Below the pieces are notes generated by a model. The model did no database searches. It had not been told where the DNA came from and saw only the letters and a program-made list of their open reading frames with translations. From assembly GCA_003118195.1 (NCBI GenBank), contig BEXV01004571.1, positions 14,829-25,359 of the forward strand: DNA of 10,531 bases. The letters run 5' to 3'. This document shows, one piece after another, positions 7,558-10,531 of this stretch. Position 1 is the stretch's first letter. The number at the start of each line of letters is the position of its first letter. The stretch is from Hemicentrotus pulcherrimus (lineage: Eukaryota; Echinodermata; Echinoidea; Camarodonta; Strongylocentrotidae). A program made the position numbers and the translations under genes.

Positions 7558-10059
7558 ATGGGATATATTTGCTATAAATGTCATTTGATTATTCCAGGGC
7601 CTGTTGGAAAGTTGATCAGCCATTTACATATGGCTCATGCGTTGTTTGACATGCCCCATCTACATTTGGTATGTGGTCAAGGTGGATGTCCTTCGTCATT
7701 TACCACTTTCAACTCTTACAGGAAACATTTATTAAACCAACATCCACAAGAAGAACCTGAACCTGAAGTTGTACAGGGTATGGAGGGTCTAGTTAATGCT
7801 GATTTGGGTGTTGCTGTTGGTGAAGTGCATAATCCTGCAGCAGATGATGCATTTGATGATGATGATGATGATAGGATAGGCCTACTACAAGAACAAGATG
7901 GAGCAATGCATAATGACATTACAAGACCAGCTGCATTTTTCATTGGTTCTCTTTTATCAAACACCAACATGACCCATGCTATGACAAACAGAGTGTTATC
8001 TGCTGCAACAGCTTTGAATAATGATGTTGTTGACAGTTTAAAGAGCAAAGTTATTCAGACTTTTGAGGCCTTGGGTATTGACCTGGAGAATGAAGAATGT
8101 AAGAATCTCTTAGCTGAATTTGATTAAAAAACAAATATCTTTCATGGGCTAGAAACAAGATACAAACAAGAGCAATTTTTTGAGAACATTCTAGGGCTAG
8201 TGAAACCAACATCTATTTTTCTAGGCTTTCGCAATGATTCTCGGACTGACGGTGAAAGTGGTAAATCCAAAACAGTACCTGTACCATAAACTTTCCAGTA
8301 TATTTCAATATTATCAACTCTGGGATTGGTACTTGGGGAAGAACATGTAAGACATGAAATAGAGATTGGACATTCAAGTCTTAATGATACAATGCATGAC
8401 ATATGTGATGGCCAACAGTACAAAAATCATCCTCTTTTTTCAAACAATCCCAAGGCTATTCAAATTTGCCTTTATTTTGATGAGTTTGAAGTTGTGAATC
8501 CGTTAGGATCAAAAAGAGGCATTCACAAGGTAGGAGCGTTCTATATCAATTTCAAGAATCTTCCCCCAAAATGGAACTCTTCGCTTGACAATATCCATTT
8601 ACTTGCTCCCTGCAATTGTTTGGATATCAAAAAGTATGGATTTGATTCTATATTGGCTCCATTTGTAGCAGATCTCAGAAAATTAGAGAGTGAAGAGGGT
8701 GCAGAAATAGTTCTTCCTGACAACTCAGTGAGAGTGATTCGTGGTACGTTGTCTCAAGTTTGCGGAGACAACCTTGGACTCAATGGTCTTTTAGGTTTTG
8801 TGGAAAGCTTTTCAGCAAACATGCCATGCAGGATTTGTGTCGGGCGAAAAGATGAATTTCAGACCAAATTCACTGGAGAAGAGTTTGATCTAAGAGATAG
8901 ACATACTCACAGTTTGCATGTGGAAGAGGTCAGAAATGATGCTGCATTCGTCGCAAACAGTGGTGTAAAGAGGGACTGTATTCTTAATTCATTGAAATAC
9001 TTTCATTTCACATCAAATGTCGCTGTTGACATAATGCATGATATTTTGGAGTGAATAGCTCCTACGGAGGTCAATTTAGTATTATGCAAATTCATTTATG
9101 ATGATCATTTCTTCACACTTTCTGACTTCAACACCTTTCTGTTATCCCATAACTATGGATTTTGTGATGCGAAAAACAAGCCAAGTCTTATCCTTGAGTC
9201 AACACTCAGAGAAACAGGTCATTCCTTAAAACAAATTGCTAGTCAAATGAGGTGTGTTATCCGTGTACTACCATTGTTGATTGGCTCCCTCATACCTCAG
9301 TATAATGTGCTCTGGAAGTTGATCTTGAAATTGCGTGAGATTGTTGATATATCATTTTCAGATGATATTACAGATGGTCTAATTTTGTACCTGAAGTATC
9401 TGATCCAGGACCACCATACCCTATTTCGTGAAATATTCCCCATGACTAGGCTTCTTCCAAAGCATCACCTAGTAGTTCATTATCCCATGGTATTGAGGGA
9501 TTTGGGACCACTAATTCACATGTGGAGTATGCGCTTTGAGGCAAAACCCCACCTAAGTAAACGACTTGCAAGTGTGGTCTGTTGTTTCAAGGATATATGC
9601 TACACTGCTGCTTCAAGACATCAGATTAGTCAATGTTGCAGGTGGCAACAAGGTCCAGAAATCTTCAGAATTGATGCTGGTGAAGTTGTTAATTGTGCAG
9701 TAAGAGATTTGGAGGATTTTCCTGCCTTCGTAACACAAGTACCAGAGCTTAATCTAGAATATGATGGATCCATAACAAGAAAGGTGACATATTGTGGGTC
9801 TGTAGTTGTTCTCGATGTTGTTGATGAACTACCACTTTTTGGACAAGTTTCATATTCTGTTATTGTTGGTCAGAATGTCATTCTTGCTGGGAAGGTGTGG
9901 AAGACAGATTATTTTGATGGTCATATTCATTGTTTCGTTGTGACCGAGTCAAATGAGGCGTTCTTTAAAAGAACAGATATGTTGAAGAATTTTTGCCCTC
10001 TGCACATAAATACACATGGCGATAGGAGTGTCATTACTCCAAGAAATTATATCTGTTGA
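7558..10059 (+). pseudogene. C2H2 zinc-finger / Tnp2-like transposase gene with three in-frame stops
   Basis: The start ATG 7558 has good context (AAAATGG). Two C2H2 fingers come first: C5-C8-H22-H27 and C39-C44-H57-H62. An acidic patch (DDAFDDDDDD, about 97-108) and a linker follow, then a long domain: D308 in LYFDEFEV, D404 in VCGDNLG, C424/C427 in PCRIC, D491/H494 in VDIMHDILE, and E661 in SMRFEAK. This order (strand ending in Asp; Asp then CxxC; DxMH; late Glu) resembles RNase-H-fold Tnp2/CACTA-type transposases. That comparison is my inference. The protein family itself (zinc fingers plus this domain, about 800-900 residues) is one I know as uncharacterised and expanded in fish and invertebrates. 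The frame is unbroken by indels over 834 codons but has TAA at 8125, TAA at 8287 and TGA at 9052 (codons 190, 244, 499). The final stop is TGA 10057. The body is intronless, as in a transposon gene. Confidence 0.83.
7855..7872 (+). repeat. (GAT)6 trinucleotide run
   Basis: Six GAT codons in a row give an Asp run inside the acidic linker after the zinc fingers. It is short and in frame, and a likely site of length variation between copies. Confidence 0.85.
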
Positions 10060-10490
10060 ATAAGTCAGTACCTTACAGGTAGTAATACTCATTTGCAGAA
10101 CAGAGTTTTTATATTAATCTACAGCATTCCATGTGAAATGTGCAGTTATATTTCATGAAACAAGCAGAACTAACTATATTTACATTTGAATGACATTTTT
10201 TTAGTAGATTCATGGGAAAATGGGCGATGACGATCATAGAAGTGAAGGGAGCCCTGCAATTTCTAGTATTAATCATCGAAGCCTATTCTGAAAATATAAT
10301 CTCAAAAGAAGAACTAATTAACTTTTTGGTGGATTTCTTATACCAGTGAAAGTTCAGTATGACTTGTCATAACAAATTCTATTACATAACATTCGTACAA
10401 GTCTTCAGAGGGTTAGCATATTTCCAGGTGCTAGGCAGTGAGATCACACAAAGGAAATTCAAAGAAAAGAATTTCAAATGAGGAAAGGAA
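10060..10490. other. stretch without recognisable gene
   Basis: This is the 3' flank of the broken transposase-like gene. No AATAAA hexamer occurs in it, no poly(A) tract follows the stop, and I found no inverted copy of the region upstream of 7133. The last 100 bases are probably upstream promoter DNA of the next gene. Confidence 0.45.
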
Positions 10491-10493
10491 CCT

Positions 10494-10531
10494 TATAAAT
10501 AGGGTTCGCGGGCGCACGTAGCCATCTTTTC
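10494..10531 (+). promoter_or_regulatory. core promoter: TATA box plus TCT-type initiator
   Basis: TATAAATA occupies 10494-10501 within CCTTATAAATAGGG. The C at 10526 lies 32 bases after the first T of the box, within the normal range for a start site. It sits in TCTTTTC (10525-10531), which matches the TCT initiator YC(+1)TTTYY used by genes for ribosomal proteins and other translation factors. The DNA between is GC-rich (GGGTTCGCGGGCGCACGTAG), unlike the AT-rich flank. Transcripts starting there would have a 5'TOP-like pyrimidine tract. The gene itself lies beyond the window, so its identity is unknown. Confidence 0.5.

Noticed and set aside
9052..9054. TGA as a selenocysteine or readthrough codon
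   Set aside because: From memory the family usually has glycine here (ILEG), one base change away. No cysteine or recoding context is evident, and two TAA stops also occur in the same frame. A nonsense change is simpler.

Overview
The window looks like animal DNA, most likely a marine invertebrate (echinoderm, hemichordate, amphioxus or similar). It is AT-rich with GT-AG splice signals, polyadenylation-type hexamers, long non-coding stretches, broken DNA transposon genes and two short inverted-repeat elements whose GGGnCCCGTT-type ends I associate with marine invertebrate genomes. There is nothing bacterial here. The clade assignment is an inference.

Layout. 1-128 (minus) may hold a partial exon running off the left edge. 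315-461 is a small inverted-repeat element (MITE). 777-3256 is the decayed body of a pogo/Tigger-like DNA transposon. It has a left end rich in a GGGCAATTGTAACA-like word, a probable 5' UTR intron (967-1331), and a transposase with psq helix-turn-helix, CENP-B-type helix-turn-helix, DDD catalytic core, a linker carrying a 42-bp minisatellite, a basic tail and a C-terminal PHD zinc finger. At least five frame shifts break it. 3293-4067 holds nothing I can name.

4094-5108 holds two probable exons of a second broken gene, from a metazoan protein family of unknown function that I recognise by its C-terminal VYVIIE...YVLDCQYQ pattern. Most of its last exon is repeated four times in tandem with a 192-bp unit (4926-5690). 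5691-6910 is AT-rich and empty apart from polyadenylation-type hexamers.

From about 6912 a third unit begins: a cluster of GTGC/GCAC words, a CCAAT/TATA-like pair, a CpG-rich non-coding leader with a good splice donor at 7327, a 206-base intron mostly filled by a second MITE (7353-7493), and one reading frame from 7558 to 10059. That frame encodes two C2H2 zinc fingers followed by a long domain whose conserved points (YFDEF, CGDN, CxxC, DIMHD, MRFEAK) are laid out like the RNase-H-fold Tnp2/CACTA-type transposases. It has three in-frame stop codons but no frameshift over 834 codons.

The window ends with a TATA box 32 bases ahead of a TCTTTTC initiator, which looks like the core promoter of the next gene, possibly a ribosomal-protein or other translation gene.

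The region is best read as a graveyard of DNA transposons beside ordinary genes. The two gene remnants at 4094-5108 and 7558-10059 lie on the same strand and may be two parts of one transposon type. No protein-coding gene in the window is both complete and intact.
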